From positions 1 to 64,000 of the forward strand of contig CAYWMD010000016.1 of the NCBI GenBank assembly GCA_964458575.1: 64,000 nucleotides of DNA, written 5' to 3'. The position numbers and the translations under genes were made by a program. Position 1 is the first letter of the stretch, and every line of letters starts with the position of its first letter. The notes beneath the pieces are model-generated. The model was not told the DNA's origin, made no database searches, and was given only the letters and a program-made list of their open reading frames with translations. Shown in pieces: positions 44,019-52,409 of this stretch. The DNA is from CAYWMD01 sp964458575. Lineage in GTDB: Bacteria; Verrucomicrobiota; Verrucomicrobiia; Limisphaerales; JADLHS01.

Positions 44019-44720
44019 CTATCCGGACGGCGTGCGCGCGTCACGCGTGTATTCGAGGTGGCCGTCGAGCAGGAGCCGGTTGCGGCCGCCGGGATGCGCG
44101 GTGCGCCCTTTCAGTTCCGGTGAAACGGTGGGAATGGAGTTCGGAAAATAAAAGTCCACGGTCAACTCCACGTCCGACGCGCCGCCGGGCTGGCCGGCTT
44201 GGGGATGGTTCGCCGCACGCAACGAGGTCACACACTCGGCTTCGGTGCGGCCCCAAAAATTGTCCGGGGTCACCGGATCGTCGAGCCGGTCGAAGCGCCA
44301 CATCCAATAGCGGACGGCGATGGCGTTGGTGGTTGGCCCGGCGAACTGCATGGCCTGATCCGCTTGGGCGAACGACGACCCCTGCGCCGCTGGACAACTC
44401 CAGATTTCCGGCGTGCGCACGATGTTGGTCAAAACCACCGCCGCCCAACCCGCGCGCGGATCGCTCGGGGGCCACGAACTCCACGGGTGATAGCCGCCGA
44501 ACAACGCGCTCTTTAGATCGCGCCGGTCCGGGAATCGTCCCTCATTATCGTCAACGTACAGCCGCCACGCGATGAATTGTTGCTTGAGTTGCGAGGCGCA
44601 GGCGGTGCGCCTGGCGAGTTGCTTCGACCGCGACAACGCCGGCAGCAGCAGCGCCGCCAGAATCGCAATGACGGCGATGACAACCAGCAGTTCGATGAGG
44701 GTGAAGGCGCGCGGTCGCAA
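44019..44720 (-). CDS. Type II secretion pseudopilin-like protein
   Basis: A 233-residue protein with the prepilin N-terminus RAFTLIELLVVIAVIAIL, cleaved before the phenylalanine and methylated by a prepilin peptidase. The C-terminal GGRNRLLLDGHLEYTRDAR carries the 'H-x9-DG'-like signature of the abundant verrucomicrobial and planctomycete pseudopilin family. Its role in a secretion or surface filament is likely, but the partner machinery is not in this window. The start is TTG 44720 directly before the basic prepilin leader. It lies upstream of the PQQ dehydrogenase on the same strand. Confidence 0.88.
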   Translation of the reverse strand: MRPRAFTLIELLVVIAVIAILAALLLPALSRSKQLARRTACASQLKQQFIAWRLYVDDNEGRFPDRRDLKSALFGGYHPWSSWPPSDPRAGWAAVVLTNIVRTPEIWSCPAAQGSSFAQADQAMQFAGPTTNAIAVRYWMWRFDRLDDPVTPDNFWGRTEAECVTSLRAANHPQAGQPGGASDVELTVDFYFPNSIPTVSPELKGRTAHPGGRNRLLLDGHLEYTRDARTPSG

Positions 44721-44729
44721 GATGCGGGC

Positions 44730-45518
44730 TCAATCTCCGTCGAGCAAATTTCCCAAACCGCCGAGCACCGAGCCTTCCTCGCGCCGGCCACCCGCCCGCG
44801 AGGCCGCGACGATGCGATCGGCCATGCGGCTCAGGGGCAGTGATTGCAGCCAGACTTTTCCCGGGCCACGCAGCGTTGCGAAGAACAACCCTTCGCCACC
44901 AAGGAGCGCGGACTTGATCTTGCCGACGTATTGAATGTCGTAGGCCACGGTCGGCGCAAACGCCACGATGCAACCGGTGTCCACGCGCAACAACTGTCCG
45001 GGCGCGAGCACACGTTCGTGGATGTTGCCGCCCGCATTGAGAAACGCCCAACCGTCGCCCTGCAACCGTTGCATGATGAAGCCTTCGCCGCCGAAAAAGC
45101 CCGCGCCCATCTTCTTGTTGAACGCGATGCCCACGCTCACCCCTTTGGCCGCGCAGAGGAATGAGTCCTTTTGCGCAATCAGTTCGCCGCCGATTTCGGC
45201 GAGGTGGATCGGAATGATTTTTCCCGGATACGGCGCACCGAACGCCACGCGCTTCTTTCCCTGGCCGCGATTCTGGAACACGGTCATGAACAGGGATTCG
45301 CCGGTGAGCAGCCGCTTGCCTGCGCCCATCAAGGCCCCGAGAAATCCGCTTTGCTGTTGCGAGCCGTCGCCAAAAATGGTTTCCATCTCGATGCCGTCGT
45401 CCATGTACATCATGCCGCCGGCCTCGGCCACCGCGGCCTCCATCGGGTCGAGTTCGATTTCGACGAACTGCATCGCGTCACCGTGGATCTGGTAGTCAAT
45501 TTCGTGCATTGCGTTCAT
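44730..45518 (-). CDS. AIM24/TIGR00266-family protein
   Basis: A 262-residue protein. The pattern VEIELDPMEAAVAEAGGMMY, VAFGAPYPGKIIPIHLAEIG and EGLFFATLRGPGKVWLQSLP identifies the AIM24/TIGR00266 family. Its function in bacteria is unknown; eukaryotic Aim24 acts in mitochondrial inner-membrane organisation. The glycine-rich C-terminus (RREEGSVLGGLGNLLDGD) is typical. The start is ATG 45518. It precedes the pseudopilin gene by nine bases. Confidence 0.88.
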   Translation of the reverse strand: MNAMHEIDYQIHGDAMQFVEIELDPMEAAVAEAGGMMYMDDGIEMETIFGDGSQQQSGFLGALMGAGKRLLTGESLFMTVFQNRGQGKKRVAFGAPYPGKIIPIHLAEIGGELIAQKDSFLCAAKGVSVGIAFNKKMGAGFFGGEGFIMQRLQGDGWAFLNAGGNIHERVLAPGQLLRVDTGCIVAFAPTVAYDIQYVGKIKSALLGGEGLFFATLRGPGKVWLQSLPLSRMADRIVAASRAGGRREEGSVLGGLGNLLDGD

Positions 45519-45686
45519 AGTCGTCGTCTAAATTTGGTTTTAACGTCAGCACATGATGCCGGGATGCCGCAGCGGTTGCAGCAATAAATCGTGCCCGGCT
45601 TCGCAAGGCGAGGCCGGACGAACGTCAATCCGCACCCCTTCCACACTTGCGCCGCAAGGCAGCGTTTCTACACTGCCGCGACACGT

Positions 45687-46637
45687 ATGAACATTGTGGT
45701 GCTTGACGGATTTACCTTGAACCCCGGCGACTTGAGCTGGGCCGCGCTCAAGGGGCTTGGGCCGTGCAAGGTTTACGACCGGACGCCACCGGACCAGGTC
45801 ATCTCGCGCGCCGCGACCGCGGAAATCATTCTGACCAACAAAACCGTCGTCACGAGCGCCGCGCTTGAACACCTGCCGAAGTTGAAATACATCGGCGTGC
45901 TCGCCACCGGCACAAACGTAGTGGATCTCGCGGCAGCGCGGGAACGTGGAATTCCGGTCACGAACGTTCCGGCCTACGGCACCAAGTCAGTCGCCCAGGC
46001 TACGTTCGCTTTGCTGCTCGAACTGGCGCACCACGCCGGCCCGCATGCTGCCAGCGTGCGCGAGGGCCGGTGGACAACCAATCCGGACTGGTGTTACTGG
46101 GATTTTCCACTCGTTGAACTCGAAGGCCTGACCATGGGCATCGTTGGCTTGGGTCGCATCGGATGCGCGGTGTCGGAACTGGCGCGCGCGTTCGGCATGA
46201 ACATCCTCGCGCATGGTCCCAGGGTGAAGAGCGCACCCGACTACGTCCGTTTGGTTGAGTTGAACTGCCTGTTTCGCGAGAGCGACGTGGTGAGCCTGCA
46301 TTGCCCGCTGACGCCGCAAACAAAACACCTCGTCAACGCGGACCGTCTTGCCTTGATGAAGCGCTCTGCTTTCCTGCTCAACACGAGCCGTGGGCCACTG
46401 GTGGATGAACCTGCGCTGGCTGGCGCCTTGAATCAGGGAAAACTGGCCGGCGCCGGTCTCGATGTGCTGTCCGTTGAACCGCCACCAGCCGATCATCCTC
46501 TGCTCCGCGCGAAGAACTGCATCATCACCCCGCACAATGCCTGGGCCACGCGCGCGGCCCGCGAACGATTGATGCGCATCGCGGTGGAAAACGCTCGGGC
46601 GTTCCTGGCTGGCAACCCGCAGAATGTGGTGAATTAG
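45687..46637 (+). CDS. D-2-hydroxyacid dehydrogenase (glycerate/phosphoglycerate type)
   Basis: A 316-residue NAD-dependent dehydrogenase. The nucleotide-binding motif is MGIVGLGRIGCAVSELARAF. The active-site arginine lies in STSRGPLV-like LLNTSRGPLVDE, the glutamate in LDVLSVEPPPADHP and the histidine in ITPHNAWATRAARERL. It reduces 2-keto acids such as hydroxypyruvate. ATG 45687 (MNIVVLDGFTLNPGDLSW) gives the standard N-terminus, and the frame upstream is not protein-like. It is divergent from the AIM24 gene and upstream of metF. Confidence 0.9.
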   Translation: MNIVVLDGFTLNPGDLSWAALKGLGPCKVYDRTPPDQVISRAATAEIILTNKTVVTSAALEHLPKLKYIGVLATGTNVVDLAAARERGIPVTNVPAYGTKSVAQATFALLLELAHHAGPHAASVREGRWTTNPDWCYWDFPLVELEGLTMGIVGLGRIGCAVSELARAFGMNILAHGPRVKSAPDYVRLVELNCLFRESDVVSLHCPLTPQTKHLVNADRLALMKRSAFLLNTSRGPLVDEPALAGALNQGKLAGAGLDVLSVEPPPADHPLLRAKNCIITPHNAWATRAARERLMRIAVENARAFLAGNPQNVVN

Positions 46638-46722
46638 CGTCGGGGCTTCCCTCCCGGCGGCTCAGTCGCCACGACGAACGCACTTGGAATCTGACGCGGC
46701 TTCCGCATAATCCGTCCACCAC

Positions 46723-47619
46723 ATGCAATTCATTGGCGATATTTACGCGGCCAAAGCGATGATCAAGCGCCCGGTCATCTCGTTCGAGTTTTTTCCGCCC
46801 AAGACCGACGAGGGTGACCGTCATCTGCTCGAAAAGCACATTCCGGCCCTGCTCCAGACGCGACCCGATTATTGTTCGGTGACCTATGGCGCCGGGGGCA
46901 GCACGCGCGAGAAGACATTGAAGATCGTGGACTGCATTCAAAAGCAACACCGCCTGACGGCACTGGCACATCTTACCTGCGTGGGGCATACGCGTGAACA
47001 GGTGGGTGAGTTGCTTGGCAGGATTCGCGCGCTCGGTTGCAAGAACATCCTCGCCCTGCGCGGCGACCCGCCCAGCGGCGGCGCATTTCAACCGACGCCC
47101 GGCGGCTTCGAGTATTCCGCGCAACTGGTGAAATTCATCCGCGAACAGGGCGGCTTTTCCGTCGGCGTCGCGGGCTTTCCCGAAGGCCACATCGCCTGCC
47201 GGGAAGGGAAGCATGCCGACTGGCAACATTTGAAGGAGAAGGTGGAAGCCGGCGCGGATTTCGTGCTCACGCAATTGTTTTTCGATAACGCTGATTTCTT
47301 TGCCTTTCGCGATCACGTCGCGGGCAAACTCGGCGTGCGTGTGCCGCTGGCGCCCGGCGTGGTTTCGATCCTCAGCACCTCACAGATCAAAAAGTTCACC
47401 CAGCTTTGTGGCGCGAAGATTCCCGACGCGCTCGGCCAGAAGCTCGACCAGTATGCACACGACGACGCAGCGTGTGCGGAGTTCGGCATCGAATACGCCA
47501 CGAAACAATGTGAAGAGTTGCTCCGCGCGGGCGTGCCGGGCCTGCATTTTTACACTTTGAACAAGGCGGCCGCCACCGTGCGCGTCTTGAAGAATCTCGG
47601 GCTGGGCGGCGCGGCCTGA
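46723..47619 (+). CDS. metF: Methylenetetrahydrofolate reductase
   Basis: MetF reduces 5,10-methylene-THF to 5-methyl-THF for methionine synthesis. The 298-residue TIM barrel contains SFEFFPPKTDEGDRHL (catalytic glutamate), HLTCVGHTREQV, NILALRGDPPSGGAF (FAD-binding region) and DFVLTQLFFDNADFFAFRD. The start is ATG 46723. It stands alone in its transcription direction. A MetE-like gene lies 3.3 kb further on, on the other strand, so the two may share methyl-group metabolism, though that MetE-like protein is not a full MetE. Confidence 0.95.
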   Translation: MQFIGDIYAAKAMIKRPVISFEFFPPKTDEGDRHLLEKHIPALLQTRPDYCSVTYGAGGSTREKTLKIVDCIQKQHRLTALAHLTCVGHTREQVGELLGRIRALGCKNILALRGDPPSGGAFQPTPGGFEYSAQLVKFIREQGGFSVGVAGFPEGHIACREGKHADWQHLKEKVEAGADFVLTQLFFDNADFFAFRDHVAGKLGVRVPLAPGVVSILSTSQIKKFTQLCGAKIPDALGQKLDQYAHDDAACAEFGIEYATKQCEELLRAGVPGLHFYTLNKAAATVRVLKNLGLGGAA

Positions 47620-47723
47620 TTTCGGCGCACGGCACTCCGGGCCGCTGCCCGTCGTTGCAAACCTCAGATCGCTACGGTCAGGTGCGCGATCCCATCCGCC
47701 GCGGCCCGGAGTGGCGCGCGCCG

Positions 47724-47750
47724 TTGAGTCTCAACGAATCGCTTTACAAT
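47724..47750 (+). promoter_or_regulatory. Candidate promoter of the Tat Gfo/Idh gene
   Basis: TTGAGT (47724-47729) and TACAAT (47745-47750) lie about 60-85 bp before ATG 47809. The spacer is only 15 bp, shorter than ideal. Confidence 0.35.
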
Positions 47751-47808
47751 CTTCGGATCCTGCCTTACACGTTTTCTTGGGTCTGCAACAAAACTACTGG
47801 GCCAAGTT

Positions 47809-49161
47809 ATGAATTCGGAAATCAAATCTCCTTTCAGCACGCGTCGCGACTTTCTCAAAACCACCTCCACGGCCGCGGCCGGCGCTGCGTTAGCTGGCGC
47901 GCTGGCGACACCGCGGCCCGGATATTGCGCCGAGGCCAACACCATCAAGGTGGCTCTGGTGGGTTGTGGGGGACGGGGCTCGGGGGCGGCGGCCCAGGCG
48001 CTCGCCACGCCCGGACCCACCCAGCTCTGGGCCATGGCCGATGTGTTTGAAGATCGCCTGTCGAAAAGCTACGAGTCCATCGCCAAGAATCACGCCGCGC
48101 AGATGACCGTGCCGCCCGAACGCCGATTCGTCGGCTTCGACGGTTACCGGCGCGCGATTGATTCCCTGGGCAAAGGGGACGTGGTATTGCTGGCCACGCC
48201 GCCGGCTTTCCGGCCCATTCACCTGGAGTACGCGGTGCAAAAGGGTGTGAACGTGTTCATGGAAAAATCGTTCGCCGTGGACGCGCCCGGCATCCGGCGC
48301 GTGCTCAAGGCGGGCGAAGCCGCGCGGGCGAAGAATCTCAAGATCGCCGGCGGCCTGATGAGCCGCCATTACGTGCCACTCGAAGAGGCCATCCAGCAGG
48401 TTCACGATGGACGCATCGGTAAGGTAATTTATGCCAATGCCTATCGCATGCACGGGCCGGTCGGTTATCATCCCCGGGAAGCCGGCCAGACGGAACTCGC
48501 CCATCAAATCACGAACTACAGTTGTTACACCTGGCTCAACGGCAGCTTCATCGTGGACTGGTTGATTCACAACATTGACGTGTGCTGCTGGGCGAAGAAT
48601 GCGTGGCCGGTCTCCGTGCAGGGCATGGGCGGACGCCAGGTCCGCACGCAGGCGGACCAGTTGTTCGATCATTACGCGGCGGAATATACCTTCGCCGACG
48701 GCACGCGAATGCTGGCGCAGGGCCGGCACATGTCGGATTGCTGGGGCTTCTTCGGCGCACAGATCATCGGCGCAACCGGCTTCGGCGTCATGGGCGAGAT
48801 GCAACCCAAACCCCGGCTCTGGAACGGCCACGAGCAAAAGTTCGACCAGCTGGTCTGGAGTTACAAAGGACCTGAATGCGACCACTACCAGCGCGAACAT
48901 AATCTGCTCTTCGACGCCATCCGCAACGACAAGCCATACAACGAGACGGAACGTTGCGCCAAATCCTGCCTGACCGCGATCATGGGCCGCATGGCATGCG
49001 AGTCCGGTCAGGAAATCAAATTGGAGGAAGCGCTTGCCTCCGGGTTGGAACTCGCCCCCGGACTGGAGAAAATTGCTTCGCTGGACTCGCCGGCGCCGGT
49101 CAGCCCCGACAGCCATGGTCATTACCCGATTGCAATGCCGGGCGAGACGCGCGTTTTGTAA
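47809..49161 (+). CDS. Tat-exported Gfo/Idh/MocA oxidoreductase
   Basis: A 450-residue protein with a twin-arginine signal (STRRDFLKTTSTAAAGAALA) followed by a Rossmann fold (KVALVGCGGRGSGAAAQA). The Gfo/Idh signature is GVNVFMEKSFAVDAPGIRR. Secreted members of this family are highly expanded in Verrucomicrobia and Planctomycetes. They are thought to act on sugar derivatives in the periplasm with a tightly held cofactor. The substrate is unknown. The start is ATG 47809. It converges on lepB with a 5-bp gap. Confidence 0.9.
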   Translation: MNSEIKSPFSTRRDFLKTTSTAAAGAALAGALATPRPGYCAEANTIKVALVGCGGRGSGAAAQALATPGPTQLWAMADVFEDRLSKSYESIAKNHAAQMTVPPERRFVGFDGYRRAIDSLGKGDVVLLATPPAFRPIHLEYAVQKGVNVFMEKSFAVDAPGIRRVLKAGEAARAKNLKIAGGLMSRHYVPLEEAIQQVHDGRIGKVIYANAYRMHGPVGYHPREAGQTELAHQITNYSCYTWLNGSFIVDWLIHNIDVCCWAKNAWPVSVQGMGGRQVRTQADQLFDHYAAEYTFADGTRMLAQGRHMSDCWGFFGAQIIGATGFGVMGEMQPKPRLWNGHEQKFDQLVWSYKGPECDHYQREHNLLFDAIRNDKPYNETERCAKSCLTAIMGRMACESGQEIKLEEALASGLELAPGLEKIASLDSPAPVSPDSHGHYPIAMPGETRVL

Positions 49162-49166
49162 CGGCG

Positions 49167-49874
49167 TCAGTTCGGCTGCAGCGACGTCAGAGTCCTCCCC
49201 CAGCGCGGCAATCCGTGATGCTCACGATCGAGCGACACCACGACGGTCGTCGCGCGACCCACGATTTGTTTCCGCGCCACCGCGCCCCAGTAGCGGGAAT
49301 CGAAACTGTCGTCCCGGTTGTCGCCCATCATAAAGTATTTTCCCTCCGGCACGCGTTGCGCGGGAAAACTTCGCATGGCCGGCGCTGCCGGATTGCCGGC
49401 GACCAGGTGGGGCTGGCCCGGAAGTTTTTCCGTTGCGAACACGCGCTCCACGCGCGCGGCGGTCGGGATTTGCCGAAGCATTTCGTCCGCGACGGGTCGG
49501 TATTCGACCGGCTGGCCGTTTATGACCAGCACGTTGTTGCGCAACTCAATCATGTCGCCGGGCAGGCCGACGACACGTTTGACCAATCGCATGCCGTCGT
49601 AGGGCGAATAAAAAACCGCGATGTCCCCGCGTTGCGGATCGCCCCACTCGGCAATGTGCCAGGTGGTGAACGGGACTTTGAGATCGTAGGCGAGTTTGTT
49701 CACCCAGATGCGGTCCCCTTCAAGAATCGTGGGCTTCATCGAACCGGTCGGCACATCGTTCCAGTCGGCGAACGACGAGCGAAGCGAAAAAATAATCAGG
49801 GCCAGAATCACCAGCGGTCGGATTTCCCGCCGCCAACAATGACGCACGCGCGAACGGAATCGTTTTGCATCCAT
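49167..49874 (-). CDS. lepB: Signal peptidase I
   Basis: A 235-residue membrane protease that removes signal peptides from exported proteins. The catalytic serine is S45 (VPTGSMKPTILEGDRI) and the general-base lysine K99 (GMRLVKRVVGLPGD). Box E appears as GKYFMMGDNRDDSFDSRYWG. One N-terminal transmembrane helix (LVILALIIFSL) anchors it. ATG 49874 (MDAKRFRSRV) was chosen; a longer frame starts inside the neighbouring isomerase gene. Given the many Sec-dependent proteins here it should be essential. Confidence 0.94.
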   Translation of the reverse strand: MDAKRFRSRVRHCWRREIRPLVILALIIFSLRSSFADWNDVPTGSMKPTILEGDRIWVNKLAYDLKVPFTTWHIAEWGDPQRGDIAVFYSPYDGMRLVKRVVGLPGDMIELRNNVLVINGQPVEYRPVADEMLRQIPTAARVERVFATEKLPGQPHLVAGNPAAPAMRSFPAQRVPEGKYFMMGDNRDDSFDSRYWGAVARKQIVGRATTVVVSLDREHHGLPRWGRTLTSLQPN

Positions 49875-49933
49875 GCTGGCTTTGACCCGGAATGGCAGGC
49901 GCTGTTCAAACGACAGCGCGGAATCGCCGCCAG

Positions 49934-50800
49934 CTAACGCCGACTCGCCCACGCACGGAGAAAACCCGCCTTGCCCCGGCGCACAACTTCAACCGCGGGC
50001 AGCTTCCATAGCGAATCGGGGTAATCGTCGCCGAACGCGCCGTCGTCGGAGAAAATTTCCAGGTCAAACCAGCCATCGTAACCGCCGGCTTCCAGCGCAC
50101 CGAGGAGGGCAGGCAAATCAATCACGCCGTCGCCGGGCAACACGCGGTCCTTCCAACTCCGCGTCGGGTTGCGTCGGTCATTGATGTGGACGCCGTCAAA
50201 TCGCCCGGCATGGGCGCGGGCGTGGGCCAGAACATTCGGTGTGTCCCAGAGATGCCACGTGTCAAAGATGATGCCCAGCTTCGCCTCGCCCACTTCCGCA
50301 AGCAGGTCGAGCGTTTCGGGCACGGTGCTTACCAACGTCCAATCATCCCTGATTGAAGCATGAACCGGCTCCAGCCCGATTCGCACGCCGATCTCCGCCG
50401 CCGTCCGCGCAATCGTCCGCAAGCCGTCCACGACAACTTTTCGCGCCTCGCTTTCCGAGCGTGAACCACGCGGGCCGGTGAGGCACATGCAGGTGGCTGG
50501 CTGGAATTTTGCCAGCCGACGGAGGCCCGCGCACAGCGCGGCGACGCGTTCGGCTGGATCCGTTGGGCCTGGCATCAATGGCAGAGGCAGCACTGACAGC
50601 GTGGCGGGAACGCAAATACTCGCAGCCAGTCCGCTGGCGCGGAAAGCCGCGCGTGCGGGCGCGTCGTTCCCATCCGCGGGCAATTTGAATTCGCAGATGC
50701 CGATGCCGTCGGCGCCACCTTCGCGACAAGCGGCGAGATCCTGCTCGAAGCTCGCTTTCAGCGTCGAGATTTCGCAGACGGAAAGACGCGGGGTGGACAT
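49934..50800 (-). CDS. Sugar phosphate isomerase/epimerase (xylose-isomerase-like)
   Basis: A 288-residue TIM-barrel protein of the AP-endonuclease-2 family. Metal-ligand positions are seen in IGLEPVHASIRDDWT (Glu), IIFDTWHLWDTPNV (Asp, His), GVHINDRRNP (His) and WFDLEIFSDD (Glu). It probably interconverts a keto-sugar or inositol derivative. ATG 50800 (MSTPRLSVCEISTL) gives a natural N-terminus. It lies between the MetE-like gene and lepB on the same strand. A dispersed GC-rich repeat lies immediately upstream. Confidence 0.85.
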   Translation of the reverse strand: MSTPRLSVCEISTLKASFEQDLAACREGGADGIGICEFKLPADGNDAPARAAFRASGLAASICVPATLSVLPLPLMPGPTDPAERVAALCAGLRRLAKFQPATCMCLTGPRGSRSESEARKVVVDGLRTIARTAAEIGVRIGLEPVHASIRDDWTLVSTVPETLDLLAEVGEAKLGIIFDTWHLWDTPNVLAHARAHAGRFDGVHINDRRNPTRSWKDRVLPGDGVIDLPALLGALEAGGYDGWFDLEIFSDDGAFGDDYPDSLWKLPAVEVVRRGKAGFLRAWASRR

Positions 50801-50838
50801 CAGCGTGGAGTATTTGAGGATCTTTCCTACCGCTCGTC

Positions 50839-50877
50839 CCCTCACCCCGTCCCTCTCCCCGTCCGATGGGGAGAGGG
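50839..50877. repeat. Dispersed GC-rich repeat, copy 2
   Basis: A 39-bp sequence beginning CCCTCACCCCGTCCCTCTCC with a CCCTCTCCCC/GGGGAGAGGG hairpin. It is nearly identical to the inverse of 25520-25556. It lies between the isomerase and MetE-like genes. Confidence 0.8.
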
Positions 50878-50903
50878 TGACCTGTAGGTCGGGAGAGGAA
50901 CGA

Positions 50904-52154
50904 CTATCGCAACGGTTTCAAATGCGTGTGCGGCTCGTAATCGGGCAGCTGGTCCCACGCGAGTTTCTCGTCCGCGGCCGGCACGTAACGTTCCGGCAGG
51001 CCCAGTTCCTTGAGGATGATGTTCCGCGCCATTGGAATGCCGACCGTCTTGTAGAATGCGAGGTGACGGTTGAATCCCTGCCGGCCAAAACCGCAATCAG
51101 TCGAAAGCACCAACTTGTCGGCAGGAATATGCTTGAGCGCGCGGCGAATCCGGTCGGCAATGACGTTGGGGAAATCCGCTTGCAACGTGCGATGACTGAT
51201 GACGCCAACGGCGATCTTCTTTTTCAGCTTGTTCTTGTAGCCATCGAACAGCGGCAGTTCCTTGAAATTATTTTCCGTGGCCTCAATCGTCCACACGTCG
51301 CCCTTGAGGCGTTCGAGGTAGATCTCCATGGAATTCGCGTAGGACTCGTCGCTGAAGACCTTTTGCATGTTGGGATTGCCCCAACAGGTGTGAATCCAGA
51401 CCTCCGCCTCGTCCAAACCTTCAACTTCCCGGTTGAAGGCGTCCACCAGGAAGTTGATGAACTCCTTCATGTCCGGGTTGTAACGCGCCATGAAGTGCAG
51501 CGTTGGCTCTTCGACCTGAATCACTTTGCAGCCGGACGCGACGAGTTGTTTCAGTTCCTTGTTCATCGCCTCGGCCATGTCCCAGATCAGCTTCTTCTTG
51601 TCGTCCAGGTCATAGTGCGGGGTGTGGCTGTCGAGAAAGAAGGCCAGGACCTGGGCCGAGCAGGTGCCGAATTTCACCGGCCGGCCCGATGCGGCGGCAG
51701 CCTGCTGGGCGACGCGCCAGATTTTAGCGTATTCAAGCGGGTTCTTCGGGTCGTGTTCAACTTTGCCGGTCACGCGCGGCCAGCGCCACGTCTTGTAAAT
51801 GGAATCCAACATCGTGCCGACGGGATACGAGAGCAACGGCGAGCGGGTTTTCTCGGTCTGCAATTCTTCGTGTTCCAGCCCCTTCCAGCGTTGGAGCGGA
51901 TAATGATGCCACGAGCGCCCGGCCACGTCCTCGTCCAGGTGATAATCGCCGGTGGTAAGAATATCCAAACCGGCGCGCGCCTGATCGGACACACATATGG
52001 CGTGCGCGTCGGAGAATTGTTCGCGATACCACGGGTCCATCATGGCGGTGTCAAGCGGGCGGCCCCACATGTTGACGGTGTACCAGCGCGGCCGCGGCCA
52101 GGAGCCGGTCACGGTGGCGGGAAGCATCAAATCTTTTGTAGCGGTGAATGACAT
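50904..52154 (-). CDS. MetE-like (cobalamin-independent) zinc methyltransferase homologue
   Basis: A 416-residue protein corresponding to the C-terminal catalytic barrel of MetE only. Candidate zinc ligands are H255 and C257 (IHTCWGN), E291 and C354 (STDCGFGRQG), matching the His-Cys-Glu-Cys set of MetE. The N-terminal folate domain of full MetE is missing, so it may use another methyl donor. ATG 52154 has a good ribosome-binding sequence (CAGGAAACAATT). It lies among sugar-degradation genes, so transfer of methyl groups from methylated substrates is possible but unproven. Confidence 0.82.
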   Translation of the reverse strand: MSFTATKDLMLPATVTGSWPRPRWYTVNMWGRPLDTAMMDPWYREQFSDAHAICVSDQARAGLDILTTGDYHLDEDVAGRSWHHYPLQRWKGLEHEELQTEKTRSPLLSYPVGTMLDSIYKTWRWPRVTGKVEHDPKNPLEYAKIWRVAQQAAAASGRPVKFGTCSAQVLAFFLDSHTPHYDLDDKKKLIWDMAEAMNKELKQLVASGCKVIQVEEPTLHFMARYNPDMKEFINFLVDAFNREVEGLDEAEVWIHTCWGNPNMQKVFSDESYANSMEIYLERLKGDVWTIEATENNFKELPLFDGYKNKLKKKIAVGVISHRTLQADFPNVIADRIRRALKHIPADKLVLSTDCGFGRQGFNRHLAFYKTVGIPMARNIILKELGLPERYVPAADEKLAWDQLPDYEPHTHLKPLR

Positions 52155-52409
52155 AATTGTTTCCTGTTTGGGTGCGGGTTTAAGCAACAGCTAGGACGTA
52201 AGAGCCCACTTAAAGGACGGCAACGCCCAAGTTGGCGGCAGTGTCTCGCAGTGGTTCACGGGCAGACTTATGTCCGAACCCAGCACCGACGACAAGCGGA
52301 AAAAACCGAGGCCGAAGCTTGCCGGCAGATGAGTCCATCGCCGTGGATGAACCAACTGCGGGTACGGAAACCTGCGTGCTCCCCGGATGCAGATGCGGAC
52401 ATCGGTCCG

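Noticed and set aside
52155..52409. A methionine-related riboswitch upstream of the MetE-like gene
   Set aside because: No SAM, SAH or cobalamin riboswitch core could be recognised by eye, and only a ribosome-binding site is evident.
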